From DTYU01 sp040756575 (lineage in GTDB: Bacteria; Bacillota; Desulfotomaculia; Desulfotomaculales; Ammonificaceae): 64,000 bases of DNA. Location of the stretch: the NCBI GenBank assembly GCA_040756575.1, contig JBFLYP010000002.1, positions 117,772 to 181,771 of the forward strand, written 5' to 3'. Below, in pieces: positions 6,619 to 15,456 of the stretch. A program made the translations under genes and the position numbers. Below the pieces are notes generated by a model, which was not told the DNA's origin, made no database searches, and worked only from the letters and a program-made list of their open reading frames with translations. How positions within the stretch are numbered: position 1 is the stretch's first letter; each line of letters starts with the position of its first letter.

Positions 6619-7655
6619 TATCTCTCCTCCAGTACCACGTCTGTGGGCATTCCGGGCTTCAGCAGCCCCTCCCCTTTTTCAATCGCCACCTTCACGGCAA
6701 AAACGGTCTCCGCCCGCCCCTCACGCGTCTGAATGTTCCGGGGCGTGAATTCTGCTTCCGGCGAGATGTAAACGACGCGCCCGGGGAACCTCCTGCCGGG
6801 GAACGAATCAACACTGATTGCGGCCCGCTGCCCAAGATAAACACGTCCTATAACCGGCTCGGGGATGAATACCCTCACCCAAAGGTCGTCAAGCCTGGCG
6901 AGGGTAAAACCTGCCGTTCCCGGAGTCACGGTTTCGCCGACCTCCACCAGACGGCCGGTTACCGTCCCGGCCGCAGGGCATTTGAGTATAGTACGGTCGA
7001 GGTTAAGCTGCGCCATGTCCCTCGCCGCCCGCGCCTGGGCAACAGCGGCTTCAAGGGCGCGGACCGCCTCCGCTGTGGCACCGGCCTTCACAAGGTCGAG
7101 CTGCGCCCGCGCTGCCGCGGTTGCAGCTCTGCGGCCGGCAAGCTGCTCCGCCGCGCTGTCCCGCGCGTCCCGCGCCGCGTCTACCTGCTGCGGCGGAACT
7201 GCCTCGTGTTTGCGGAGTTCTTCCAACCGGGCGAGTTCCCGCTCCGCCGCCGTCAGCGCAACCGCCGCCTGCTCCTCAAGCGCCGCCGCCTGATCTACGG
7301 CCGCCTGTGCCGCGCGCACCTGCTGCTCCCGCGAACCCGCTTTCATCTCCGCTAACCGAGCCTCGGCCTCCGCCAAAGCAGCCTCGGCCTGCCTGAGCTG
7401 CAGCCGCGCCCCGGCAGGATCAAGCCGCGCCAGTACCGACCCCGGGCGCACCCGGTCGCCCTCCGCTGCGTCCACACGCTCCACCCGCCCCGCCGTTTCA
7501 AACGCCACGCGTATTTCGGTAGCTTCCACATAGCCGGAAGCCGTAAGACCCTTTTCACCGGCGCGGTACACCGAAAAATAGTAATAAGCACCAAAACCGG
7601 CAGCAGCTACCAGGAGCAGAACAAGAACGATACCTGCCCTTTTCCTATCGGCCAC
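6618..7655 (-). CDS. HlyD-family periplasmic adaptor (membrane fusion protein)
   Basis: 345 residues: an N-terminal membrane anchor (IVLVLLLVAAAGFGAYYYFSV), a lipoyl/barrel-sandwich part, a long Ala-rich coiled coil (about residues 85-215), and a C-terminal beta-barrel (DLWVRVFIPEPVIGRV). This is the YhiI/YbhG type found with ABC-2 exporters. In an endospore former it may bridge the exporter to the cell wall. Its first 11 nt overlap the 3' end of the regulator gene, so the two are co-transcribed. Confidence 0.92.
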   Translation of the reverse strand: MADRKRAGIVLVLLLVAAAGFGAYYYFSVYRAGEKGLTASGYVEATEIRVAFETAGRVERVDAAEGDRVRPGSVLARLDPAGARLQLRQAEAALAEAEARLAEMKAGSREQQVRAAQAAVDQAAALEEQAAVALTAAERELARLEELRKHEAVPPQQVDAARDARDSAAEQLAGRRAATAAARAQLDLVKAGATAEAVRALEAAVAQARAARDMAQLNLDRTILKCPAAGTVTGRLVEVGETVTPGTAGFTLARLDDLWVRVFIPEPVIGRVYLGQRAAISVDSFPGRRFPGRVVYISPEAEFTPRNIQTREGRAETVFAVKVAIEKGEGLLKPGMPTDVVLEER

Positions 7656-8262
7656 GTCTTCTCACCCCGTCCAAATATATGGCGATTATGGTATCGAGGA
7701 CCTCTTCGTCCTCAAAGCGGATATACTTGTCGCCTCCAAGAAACTCGCTCCATACAACAAAGATGCCAAGCATCCCCATAAGGCAGCGGACCGCAATCTG
7801 TGGGTTTAACTCCCGCAGGTTGCCCTGCTCCTGCTGCTGCCGGAAAAACGCCTCAGCCGTCGCGGTGGCCCTCAGCACAACCTCTTCGACGAACTTATCG
7901 CGCAAATCCTCCTGGAAAAGGGACTCCGCGAAAAAGAGCTTGAAAAGAGGAGCATTCTCCCTGATCAGTTCAAGGCGGTTGTGGAGGATTTCCCTTAAAA
8001 CCTCCTCGAGGGTTTTGTTTTCCATTCTTTTCAGAAGGGCGTTCAAAGACTCCATGATGACAGAGGCTATAAGGTTAACAAGCAGCGCCTTCTTGGTTTC
8101 GAAGTGCCGGAAAATCGTCCCCTCCGCCACTCCGGCCTCGCGGGCGATCTCGGCTGTGGTGCTGCGCTCGTAACCTTTTCTTGCAAAGACCCGGCCGGCC
8201 GCTTCGAGGATCTGCCGTCGCCGCTGCTTCGTACTTTCCGCTCTCTTAGGAATAACCGTCAC
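7645..8262 (-). CDS. TetR-family repressor of the exporter operon
   Basis: 205 residues. The N-terminal helix-turn-helix is typical of TetR/AcrR (ILEAAGRVFARKGYERST, then TTAEIAREAGVAEGTIFRHF). The C-terminal half would bind the ligand. A perfect 14-bp palindrome, AGTGAGCGCTCACT, lies just upstream across the start of transcription, so autoregulation is likely. First gene of the tetR-hlyD-ATPase-permease operon. Confidence 0.93.
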   Translation of the reverse strand: MTVIPKRAESTKQRRRQILEAAGRVFARKGYERSTTAEIAREAGVAEGTIFRHFETKKALLVNLIASVIMESLNALLKRMENKTLEEVLREILHNRLELIRENAPLFKLFFAESLFQEDLRDKFVEEVVLRATATAEAFFRQQQEQGNLRELNPQIAVRCLMGMLGIFVVWSEFLGGDKYIRFEDEEVLDTIIAIYLDGVRRRGR

Positions 8263-8274
8263 CCCCCCTATCTG

Positions 8275-8320
8275 AGTGAGCGCTCACTTGCATTATACTG
8301 CTTTTACTGACCGACCGCAA
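8275..8320 (-). promoter_or_regulatory. tetR operon promoter with TetR operator
   Basis: Minus-strand -35 TTGCGG (8320-8315), a 17-nt spacer, and -10 TATAAT (8297-8292). The perfect palindrome AGTGAGCGCTCACT (8275-8288) begins 3 nt behind the -10, covering the expected transcription start. TetR sites of the form TGAGTGAGCGCTCACTCA are common for this family, and the bases here match it closely. Confidence 0.75.
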
Positions 8321-8423
8321 GGAGTCACCTGCGCCGTATGCGGGCATTTAATGCTGGCAGTTTTTGGCACAAATAATTCGCCGTTTACATATCTATCTTT
8401 AGTAACGGTGAACTTTCAGAAAA

Positions 8424-8538
8424 ATCTCATCGTTAGGTGAAAGGGGGCTGCTACATGCTCAAAAGGCGCTTCATGCTCAGGCCGGTTGCGCATTGCAAGG
8501 AGGGCTGCTGACGCAGACCTGTAAGTCGATAATCAGAG
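8424..8538 (+). ncRNA. M-box-like structured element, no gene behind it
   Basis: The stretch contains TCGTTAGGTGA (8430-8440), the signature 5' phrase of ykoK/M-box magnesium riboswitches, and GCTGCT and GACGC phrases reminiscent of that RNA. It is shorter than a standard M-box and the rest does not align well by eye. All neighbours on this strand are absent; the next gene to the right is on the minus strand. It could be a decayed riboswitch, another RNA, or chance. Confidence 0.25.
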
Positions 8539-8544
8539 TTCTTG

Positions 8545-8578
8545 AAAAAAGAGGAAGGGTGCAATCCCCTTCCTCTTT
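8545..8578 (-). terminator. Intrinsic terminator of the lipoprotein gene
   Basis: Stem AAAGAGGAAGGG/CCCTTCCTCTTT (12 bp) with a 7-nt loop. Read on the minus strand it ends in a run of six T, placed 100 bp behind the stop of the gene at 8678-10330. Confidence 0.85.
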
Positions 8579-8677
8579 GTCTAAGTAACTGTTTAACCCA
8601 TTCCACATATACCGTTACGGTTCCGGCCCCAAATTAATTCTACTGGTGATCATACGATACAGTTTATCCGTCAAATA

Positions 8678-10330
8678 TTAATAATGGCCGTACACCGGCG
8701 CATGACCGGCCGCTCCGATAGAGAGAACGGCGAGTTGGTTTCTATTAGCCTGTTTGTCTTCCCGCAAGTAAAGGATCCTGCTGCCCTCCACCCGCAAGTT
8801 CGACTTCATCCCGCCGTCGGCGGTTACTTGCACGACTCTGGGACCGTGAATGCGAAAAATTTCCTGCTCTCCGTCGGACCCCCGCTGGCAGAGGAAGAGA
8901 TCTTCGCCAAAGATGGGTGTTGAATCGCTGTACTCCCAGCCACGGGCCCCGGGCTTCAGCTCCACCGGGGCTTTCCCTTCCCGGGCCAGCCAGAGGGAGC
9001 TTTTCTCCTTCATGTGCAGATAGTATGCCTGCCTGCCGTCCGGGCTTAGACTCAGTATTGTTACGTAACCGTCGATACCCGCGTACCGGTGAATGCGGCC
9101 CGCGGTCTCCGGGAGGAGATCGGTGAGCTTTTTCAGATTCCCGCTGAGGTCTGCAACCCAGATGGACTGCCACTCAATTGCAGGCTGATCGGCACCGGGG
9201 CTGTTGTTGTCGCCTTTAATTATCCCGGCCACCAAGGCCAGACGGCTGCCGTCCGCCGACCAGCGGATATCGCCGATCTTCGCTCCCGGGACCTGCAAAT
9301 GCGCGACTTTCCGCCCGCCAGCGGATACTATATCCACGCCTGCGGCCACCGGCGCAGGGCCGTCCTCCATGGGGATGAGGTCGTAATCATCCGCACCGGG
9401 ACCGGACCGGCCCGGCTTCAGCGGGGCGGCGTAATAAGCGATATGATTGCCGTCGGGTGAAATCCGGGGAAAGAAGTTCCACGTTGCCCCGTTAGGCGCC
9501 AAAGGTGTTTCCTCGCCGGTTTGAGTGCTGAGCCGGTAAATGCCCTTTTTGCCCGGCTCGTGCAGTTCATAAACGTAATAGCCGCCGTCCGGCGACAGCC
9601 GGGGAATGAAAAGACCGTCGTATGTAGGGAGTTTGTCTTTGATTAGGGTGAGCAACCCGTTTGCGATATCCATCCGCCACAGCGCACCGGATATATGCAC
9701 GAAGACGCCTCCCTTTTCAGGCAAGAACTTTACCTGATGCACTATCCCCCTGGGTACCGGCAGCCAGCAGACCTCCTGCGGCTCGCCCCCGGCAGGGTGT
9801 GCCGCTCTCAGCGAAATACCCCTCTCCCCCTTGTGCGGCCCATCGGGTTGGGTACCCTGCCTGATGAACACCACCCGGTTGTCCTCGGTCCATCCAAGCA
9901 GTTCCAAGAACAGCGTGCCGGCTTCGTGCCCCCTCTCCCCTACCCTGGCCAGCAGCCTCCCGTCCGACCCGTCAAGGGACATCACCCACAGTCCGGGCGT
10001 ACGGTTATCCTGCGTGGCGTGAAAGGTGATCCACCGCCCGTCCGGGGACGTTAAAGTTGCCTGGGTGTAGTAAAAAGTTCCTCCGGGAACGGCGAACCGG
10101 GCAAGGTCAATAACCCCGCCTCGTACAGAACCGCCGCCGGTGGTCACCCGGACTCCGGCTATCTCCACCGTCTTTTCCGGCAGCGGCTGAAGCTGCCGCT
10201 TTGGCTGCTCAGACGGCGCCGGCGCTTGACCGGTCTCCGCCGTCTGGCGGCCGCACCCGCCTAACAGCGTTGCCGCTATTATAAGCAAGAAAACCAGCAA
10301 TGCTTTGAACTTTGGGTTATGCACAAACAT
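8678..10330 (-). CDS. TolB/WD40-like beta-propeller lipoprotein
   Basis: A 550-residue predicted lipoprotein. The N-terminus has a hydrophobic signal and a lipobox LLGGC with the lipidated Cys at residue 26, followed by a Pro/Gln-rich linker. The rest is a series of propeller blades with phrases such as SPDGRWITF, SPDGGYYVY, SPDGNHIAYY and SADGSRLALV, the TolB/PD40 pattern. Likely an exported, membrane-anchored binding or scaffold protein; no catalytic motif is seen. It is transcribed alone. Confidence 0.85.
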   Translation of the reverse strand: MFVHNPKFKALLVFLLIIAATLLGGCGRQTAETGQAPAPSEQPKRQLQPLPEKTVEIAGVRVTTGGGSVRGGVIDLARFAVPGGTFYYTQATLTSPDGRWITFHATQDNRTPGLWVMSLDGSDGRLLARVGERGHEAGTLFLELLGWTEDNRVVFIRQGTQPDGPHKGERGISLRAAHPAGGEPQEVCWLPVPRGIVHQVKFLPEKGGVFVHISGALWRMDIANGLLTLIKDKLPTYDGLFIPRLSPDGGYYVYELHEPGKKGIYRLSTQTGEETPLAPNGATWNFFPRISPDGNHIAYYAAPLKPGRSGPGADDYDLIPMEDGPAPVAAGVDIVSAGGRKVAHLQVPGAKIGDIRWSADGSRLALVAGIIKGDNNSPGADQPAIEWQSIWVADLSGNLKKLTDLLPETAGRIHRYAGIDGYVTILSLSPDGRQAYYLHMKEKSSLWLAREGKAPVELKPGARGWEYSDSTPIFGEDLFLCQRGSDGEQEIFRIHGPRVVQVTADGGMKSNLRVEGSRILYLREDKQANRNQLAVLSIGAAGHAPVYGHY

Positions 10331-10544
10331 CCTTATGCCTCCGACAAAGATTACTGCCTTAATTCGTTCTACAACTTAAAAACACCGGTGCTGAAACAAT
10401 TATAACGATTTTTAGGCGGGAAAAATGTTACAGTATGCTTACAAATCGTTGCAGAATGGCAACAAAAAGGAGGGATGAAAAATATTCATTTTCCGAGGAG
10501 CCGCCGCGGGGCAAATTACTCCTTGTTTAAGGGGAAAACGATTT

Positions 10545-11825
10545 TCAAGCCCGCGGAATGCGCTCAAGCCCGCCGAGATACGGCCTTAGCACCTCAGGAA
10601 CCACAACAGACCCGTCCTCTTCCTGGTAGTTTTCGAGGATCGCGGCAACAGTGCGCCCTACCGCGAGACCGGAGCCGTTCAGGGTGTGCACAAATTCGGC
10701 TTTCGCTCCCGGATGCGGCCGATATCGGATGTTTGCACGCCGGGCCTGGTAATCAGTGAAGTTCGAACAGGAGGAAATTTCCTTGTATTCACCGAAACTT
10801 GGGAACCAGACCTCAATATCGTATGTTTTTGCCGCCGCAAAACCCAGATCGCCCGTACACAGCACGACCACGCGGTAAGGAAGCCCGAGCCTGCGGAGCA
10901 CCTCCTCCGCGTCCCGCAGCAGACTCTCTAATTCCTCGTCCGACTCCTGCGGGCGGCAGAATTTAACGAGTTCCACCTTGTTGAACTGGTGCAGCCTTAT
11001 CAGTCCCCGGGTGTCGCGGCCGGCTGCACCTGCCTCGGCACGGAAGCACGCACTGTAAGCGGCGTACTTCAGCGGCAGCAGATCGCCGTCAAGGATCTCT
11101 TCGCGGTGGTAGTTGGTAACTGGCACCTCTGCGGTGGGAATGAGGTAAAAATCCTTCCCTTCTACTTTAAACATCTCCTCGGCAAACTTCGGCAACTGCC
11201 CGGTACCGGTCATGCTGTCGCCGTTGACCAAATAAGGCGGGAAAAGCTCCGTGTACCCATGCTCCCTGGTGTGGAGGTCCAGCATGAAACTGATTACCGC
11301 ACGCTCTAAGGCTGAGCCCGCCCCGCGATAGAAGGCAAAGCGCGCTCCCGAGACTTTGCTGCTGCGCTCAAAGTCCAAGGTTCCGGTAATTTCACCGATT
11401 TCCCAGTGCGGCCGGGGCGTGAAATTAAAGTGGCGACGTGCCCCCCACCAGCTTACCACCGGATTCTCGCTCGAGTCGCGACCAAACGGTACGGAGGGGT
11501 GAGGAATGTTTGGTATCCCGAGCAGGAGTTCACGGATTTTTTCTTCGTGTGCCCTGACTTCTGCTTCCAGTTCTTTTATGCGGTTCCCGGCTGCACGCAC
11601 CTCTGCCACCAGTTCTTGAGCGTCCTGCCCGGCTTTTTTAAGCTTGCCGATTTCTTCCGAGACCGTGTTCCGCCGGTTTTTAAGCTGTTCCATCACCGCA
11701 AGCTTCTCTCTCCAGGAAGCGTCGACCCGGAGGAGTTCGTCAACAACACCCTCCTCACAAAGTCGCTTCTTGAGCGCTTCGCGTATCTTTTCCGGGTTCC
11801 GCCGGACAAACTTTAGCTCGATCAT
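10545..11825 (-). CDS. serS: Seryl-tRNA synthetase
   Basis: SerRS charges serine onto the tRNA-Ser family, three members of which lie 7-9 kb away. The 426-residue protein has the N-terminal coiled-coil arm (about residues 30-100) that grips the long variable arm of tRNA-Ser. The class II motifs are there: YLIPTAEVPVTNYHREEIL and FRAEAGAAGRDTRGLIRLHQF (motif 2), and LNGSGLAVGRTVAAILENYQ (motif 3). The ATG at 11825 has GGGAGGAATTC upstream. I see no T-box leader in the 140 bp before it. Confidence 0.97.
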   Translation of the reverse strand: MIELKFVRRNPEKIREALKKRLCEEGVVDELLRVDASWREKLAVMEQLKNRRNTVSEEIGKLKKAGQDAQELVAEVRAAGNRIKELEAEVRAHEEKIRELLLGIPNIPHPSVPFGRDSSENPVVSWWGARRHFNFTPRPHWEIGEITGTLDFERSSKVSGARFAFYRGAGSALERAVISFMLDLHTREHGYTELFPPYLVNGDSMTGTGQLPKFAEEMFKVEGKDFYLIPTAEVPVTNYHREEILDGDLLPLKYAAYSACFRAEAGAAGRDTRGLIRLHQFNKVELVKFCRPQESDEELESLLRDAEEVLRRLGLPYRVVVLCTGDLGFAAAKTYDIEVWFPSFGEYKEISSCSNFTDYQARRANIRYRPHPGAKAEFVHTLNGSGLAVGRTVAAILENYQEEDGSVVVPEVLRPYLGGLERIPRA

Positions 11826-11967
11826 TGAATTCCTCCCGGGGAAAACTGTATGGTCGGAATTCAGCACAACAAAAGAGGCCCACAGATAGACTGCTCCTGT
11901 GCCTCCCATCTTCTATGCCATAGTCCTTTATTCCGACTGCTGTCTTCAGGCCACCGACTCCTGTCCT

Positions 11968-13554
11968 TTAAAGACTTACCATTTTAACGCCCATGATACC
12001 GTCCACCTTTGCGATCTCTTTCAGGGTCTCTTCGGGTACCGGGCTGTCAACCGATAGGAGCATGACGGCCGGTCCGCCGATCTCCTTCCGGCCGACCTGC
12101 ATCGCTGCGATATTTATGTCGTGGGCGCCGATCAAGGATCCTACGCGCCCGATGATCCGCGGTCTGTCCATGTGCGGGATAAACAGCATGTGTCCCTCCG
12201 GCACGGCGTCCACCCGGTAACCGTCCACCGACACCACCCTGGGCTCCTTGCCGCGGTGCAGCGTGCCCGCGAGCATCCGTTCTCCCTCGGGTGCAACCAC
12301 ACGCACGGTAACCAGGCTGACATAATCCTCCTCCTGCTGCTGCTTTGTTTCCTTAATGCGGATACCCCGGTTTTTGGCTACCTCGTTGGCGTTTACGAAA
12401 TTAACCGCTTCCTGCAGCGCAACGCTCAGAACACCTTTTACAACCGCGGTGGTGAGCAAGCTGATATCGTACCGGGCAATCTCTCCGCTGTACGTAACTT
12501 CAATAAGGTTGATCCGCCCGCTTACCAACTGCGCGGCAAACCGGCCAAGCTTCTCTGCCAGGCCGACGAACGGGCCGATCTCAGCCAGAACCTCCGGCCG
12601 TACGAACGGGACGTTCACGGCGTTGCGGACAAACCCGCCACGGAGAGCCACGAGGATTTCTTCGGCGATTACCTCTGCCACCCCGAGCTGCGCCTCTACC
12701 GTTGAGGCACCGAGGTGCGGTGTTACCACTACGTTGGGCAGGGAAAACAGCGGGCTCTCTGTAAGAGGCTCTTTCTCAAAAACGTCCAGTGCTGCGCCCG
12801 CGACCTTACCCTCTTTGAGCGCTGCGTAAAGGGCGCCTTCGTCTATTATACCGCCCCGCGCGCAGTTAATGATACGCACGCCGGGTTTCATTTTCTCGAA
12901 GGCCTCCTTATTGAGCAGATGGTAGTTCTGTTTGCTCATGGGAATGTGAATCGTAATGAAATCGGACTCACGGAACAGCGTATCAAGCGATACCATGCGG
13001 ACGCCCAGTTCTTTAACCCGCTCCTCGGTGATATAAGGGTCGTAGGCTAATATCTCCATCTCCATCGCTTGTGCCCGCCTGGCCACCGCAGAACCGATTC
13101 TCCCGATGCCGATAACCCCGAGGACCTTGTTGCGCAGCTCTACTCCCACAAAGGACTTCTTATCCCAGATGCCGGCCTTCATGCGGGCGTTGGCTTCATG
13201 GATGTTCCGGGCGAGTGCCAGCATCATCCCAATAGTGTGCTCTGCAGCCGCTATGGTATTTCCACCGGGGGCGTTAGCTACAATAATCCCGCGTGCCGTT
13301 GCCTCGCGAACATCGATGTTGTCGACGCCCACACCGGCGCGGCCGATAATTTTCAGTTTTTTCGCCCGTCTCATAACCTCGCCTGTAACCTTCGTCGCAC
13401 TCCGGACGATGAGAGCGTCGTACTCTGGGATGATTTCCATCAATTCATCCGCCGTAACTTTGGGCCTAATATCAAGTTCAATATCAGGATCGTTCACCAA
13501 GACCGAAAGCCCTTCCGGTTCTACACCGTCGGTAACAAGCACCTTATACACCAT
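11968..13554 (-). CDS. serA: D-3-phosphoglycerate dehydrogenase
   Basis: SerA oxidises 3-phosphoglycerate to 3-phosphohydroxypyruvate, the first step to serine. The 528-residue protein is the long form: a 2-hydroxyacid dehydrogenase core with GRAGVGVDNID and the NAD-binding GVIGIGRIGSAVARRA, an intervening domain, and a C-terminal ACT domain for serine feedback (DRPRIIGRVGSLIGAHDINI). The ATG at 13554 follows GGGGGGAG. It overlaps the preceding aminotransferase gene by 11 nt, so the two form a unit. Confidence 0.96.
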   Translation of the reverse strand: MVYKVLVTDGVEPEGLSVLVNDPDIELDIRPKVTADELMEIIPEYDALIVRSATKVTGEVMRRAKKLKIIGRAGVGVDNIDVREATARGIIVANAPGGNTIAAAEHTIGMMLALARNIHEANARMKAGIWDKKSFVGVELRNKVLGVIGIGRIGSAVARRAQAMEMEILAYDPYITEERVKELGVRMVSLDTLFRESDFITIHIPMSKQNYHLLNKEAFEKMKPGVRIINCARGGIIDEGALYAALKEGKVAGAALDVFEKEPLTESPLFSLPNVVVTPHLGASTVEAQLGVAEVIAEEILVALRGGFVRNAVNVPFVRPEVLAEIGPFVGLAEKLGRFAAQLVSGRINLIEVTYSGEIARYDISLLTTAVVKGVLSVALQEAVNFVNANEVAKNRGIRIKETKQQQEEDYVSLVTVRVVAPEGERMLAGTLHRGKEPRVVSVDGYRVDAVPEGHMLFIPHMDRPRIIGRVGSLIGAHDINIAAMQVGRKEIGGPAVMLLSVDSPVPEETLKEIAKVDGIMGVKMVSL

Positions 13555-14698
13555 GGCTCCCCCCCGCAAGAACGGCCTGGGCTGCCGCCGTTCCAGCTCC
13601 CAGTTCTAACGGGTAGCCGAGCTTCTGCAGCCCGATCTCCATAACGGAAATTGTTCCCAGCAGATCCACAATATCAATGTACCCCATATGCGATATCCGG
13701 AAAATGCGCCCCTTGAGCTGCTCCTGGCCTCCGGCCAGCAGGATACCATAGTCTTTCAGGATGGTGCGGCGAAAGTCGTCGGCGTTCATTCCTTCCGGCG
13801 CCCAGACACCAGTTACAACCGGCGACGCACATTCCTCCGGGGCCAACAGCCGGAGCCCGAGGGCCTTCATCGCTGCCCTGGCCGCTTTGCCGAAGTTACT
13901 GTTCCGCCGGTAAACCTTCTCCAGCCCCTCGGACAGTATCATATCCAGCGCAACATCCAGTCCTGCAAAAAGCGATACCGCCGGTGTATAAGGGGTATTG
14001 TATTTAGCGAAAGACTTCTTGGCCGCAGACAGGCTGAAGTAGTAACGCGGGCTGTGCCCCCCTCTAACAGCTTCCCATGCCTGCGGGCTCACACTTACCA
14101 TCGCCAGACCCGGGGGAACCATCAGCGCTTTCTGGGATGCCGTAACCAGAACATCCACACCCCAGTCGTCCGCCAATATCTCTATCCCTCCCAGGCTTGA
14201 TACCGCATCGACCAGCAGAAGGGAGCCTTGCTTTCGCGTCAGCTCTCCTATGCTCTTGATATCGTTTACCACAGTAGTCGACGTCTCATTGTGGGTTGCC
14301 AAAACAGCCTTATAATTCCCGGCCTTGAGCCTGTTTTCTACTACGTTTACGTCCACCGGGTTCCCCCAGCCGAACTCCACCACATCAACCGCCGCACCAT
14401 AGATCTTGGCAAGCTCGGCAAACCGCTCGCCGAACTTTCCGGTCACCAGGGCCAGGACTTTGTCCCCGGGATTAAGGATGTTTGCCACTGCTGCTTCCAT
14501 ACCGCCGGTACCCGAGGAGGTAAGTATATAAATCTCATTTTGCGTGCCGAAAACCTGTTGTAGCTTTTTCTCTAACCGCGCATAGAGTTCCGCGAAATCT
14601 TGCGTCCGGTGCCCGATCAACGGCCGGGCCATTGCCTCCGCAACCTGTGGTGGCACCGGCGTAGGTCCTGGGATAAACAGTCGCATCTTCTGGAGCAT
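13544..14698 (-). CDS. Class V aminotransferase (serine-glyoxylate/phosphoserine type)
   Basis: 384-residue PLP enzyme of the serine-pyruvate/alanine-glyoxylate group. IPGPTPVPPQV at the N-terminus and the PLP lysine in TASQKALMVPPG mark this family. Being coupled to serA, it probably performs the transamination of 3-phosphohydroxypyruvate, as suggested for similar SerA-linked class V enzymes in anaerobes and archaea. A serine-glyoxylate role cannot be excluded. GGAGGT stands 11 nt before the first ATG; a second ATG four codons on is possible. Confidence 0.88.
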   Translation of the reverse strand: MLQKMRLFIPGPTPVPPQVAEAMARPLIGHRTQDFAELYARLEKKLQQVFGTQNEIYILTSSGTGGMEAAVANILNPGDKVLALVTGKFGERFAELAKIYGAAVDVVEFGWGNPVDVNVVENRLKAGNYKAVLATHNETSTTVVNDIKSIGELTRKQGSLLLVDAVSSLGGIEILADDWGVDVLVTASQKALMVPPGLAMVSVSPQAWEAVRGGHSPRYYFSLSAAKKSFAKYNTPYTPAVSLFAGLDVALDMILSEGLEKVYRRNSNFGKAARAAMKALGLRLLAPEECASPVVTGVWAPEGMNADDFRRTILKDYGILLAGGQEQLKGRIFRISHMGYIDIVDLLGTISVMEIGLQKLGYPLELGAGTAAAQAVLAGGSHGV

Positions 14699-14797
14699 TC
14701 TATTATCTGACCTCCAATAGCGAATTGATTTCTAAACAAGGACCGCCTGGCTGAACAGTCGGGCCCTCGGTTTTTTAAACCGCCGCGGATCAACAGC

Positions 14798-15400
14798 TTA
14801 TATCCTTGACCGGACGACGTAGTCGAGAAAATACCGGTGCAGCCTGAGGTCATCGGTCAACTCGGGGTGAAAGGCCGCTGCCAGGAGTGTTTCCTGGCGC
14901 ACCAAGACTGCTTTGCCCTCTATCGAGCAAAGAACTTCGACCCCCTGCCCCGCTTCAAGGACGTAAGGGGCCCTTATGAAAACCCCGCGGAACGGCTCTT
15001 TGCCGAGGACCGGGATTTCCAAATCCGTCTCGAAGCTGTCAACCTGCCGGCCAAAGGCATTCCGGCGCACTCTGATGTCCATGAGCCCCAGCCTGGGCTG
15101 GTTCGATCCCTCTATTTCCCGCGCTAAGAGTACCATCCCGGCGCACGTTGCAAAAACCGCCATCCCCCTGCGGATCCTCTCGCGCAGCGGCTCCATAAGG
15201 TTGAAGACCGTCAGCAGGCGTCCTATCGCAGTACTCTCCCCGCCCGGTATCACCAGCGCTTCGCATTCTTGAAGGTCCGACAGTTTCGCAACTAAAAAGG
15301 CCTCGACCCCGAGCCGTTCGAAGGTCCATTTATGCTCCCTGAATGCTCCCTGGAGTGCGAGCACTCCTATGCGCGGGGATGGAAGAGATGGGTTTGACAA
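14798..15400 (-). CDS. pdxT: PLP synthase glutaminase subunit
   Basis: PdxT releases ammonia from glutamine and passes it to PdxS. The 200-residue class I glutaminase has GVLALQGAFREH, GGESTAIGRL, the nucleophile Cys in ATCAGMVLLA, and the HPE dyad (AAFHPELTDD). It lies directly behind pdxS. Confidence 0.96.
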   Translation of the reverse strand: MSNPSLPSPRIGVLALQGAFREHKWTFERLGVEAFLVAKLSDLQECEALVIPGGESTAIGRLLTVFNLMEPLRERIRRGMAVFATCAGMVLLAREIEGSNQPRLGLMDIRVRRNAFGRQVDSFETDLEIPVLGKEPFRGVFIRAPYVLEAGQGVEVLCSIEGKAVLVRQETLLAAAFHPELTDDLRLHRYFLDYVVRSRI

Positions 15401-15456
15401 TGTTGCGCACTCTTTCGTTAAAAGGTTGGTGTGTTGAATAAAGTTCAGCTTAACGG

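Noticed and set aside
10475..10759. Plus-strand frame with AAAGGAGGG before its ATG
   Set aside because: Most of it is the antisense of the serS 3' end and its sequence has no coherent fold; the good ribosome binding site appears to be chance.
11826..11967. T-box leader for serS
   Set aside because: The gap is only 142 bp and no T-box phrase (AGGGTGGNACCGCG) is present on the minus strand.
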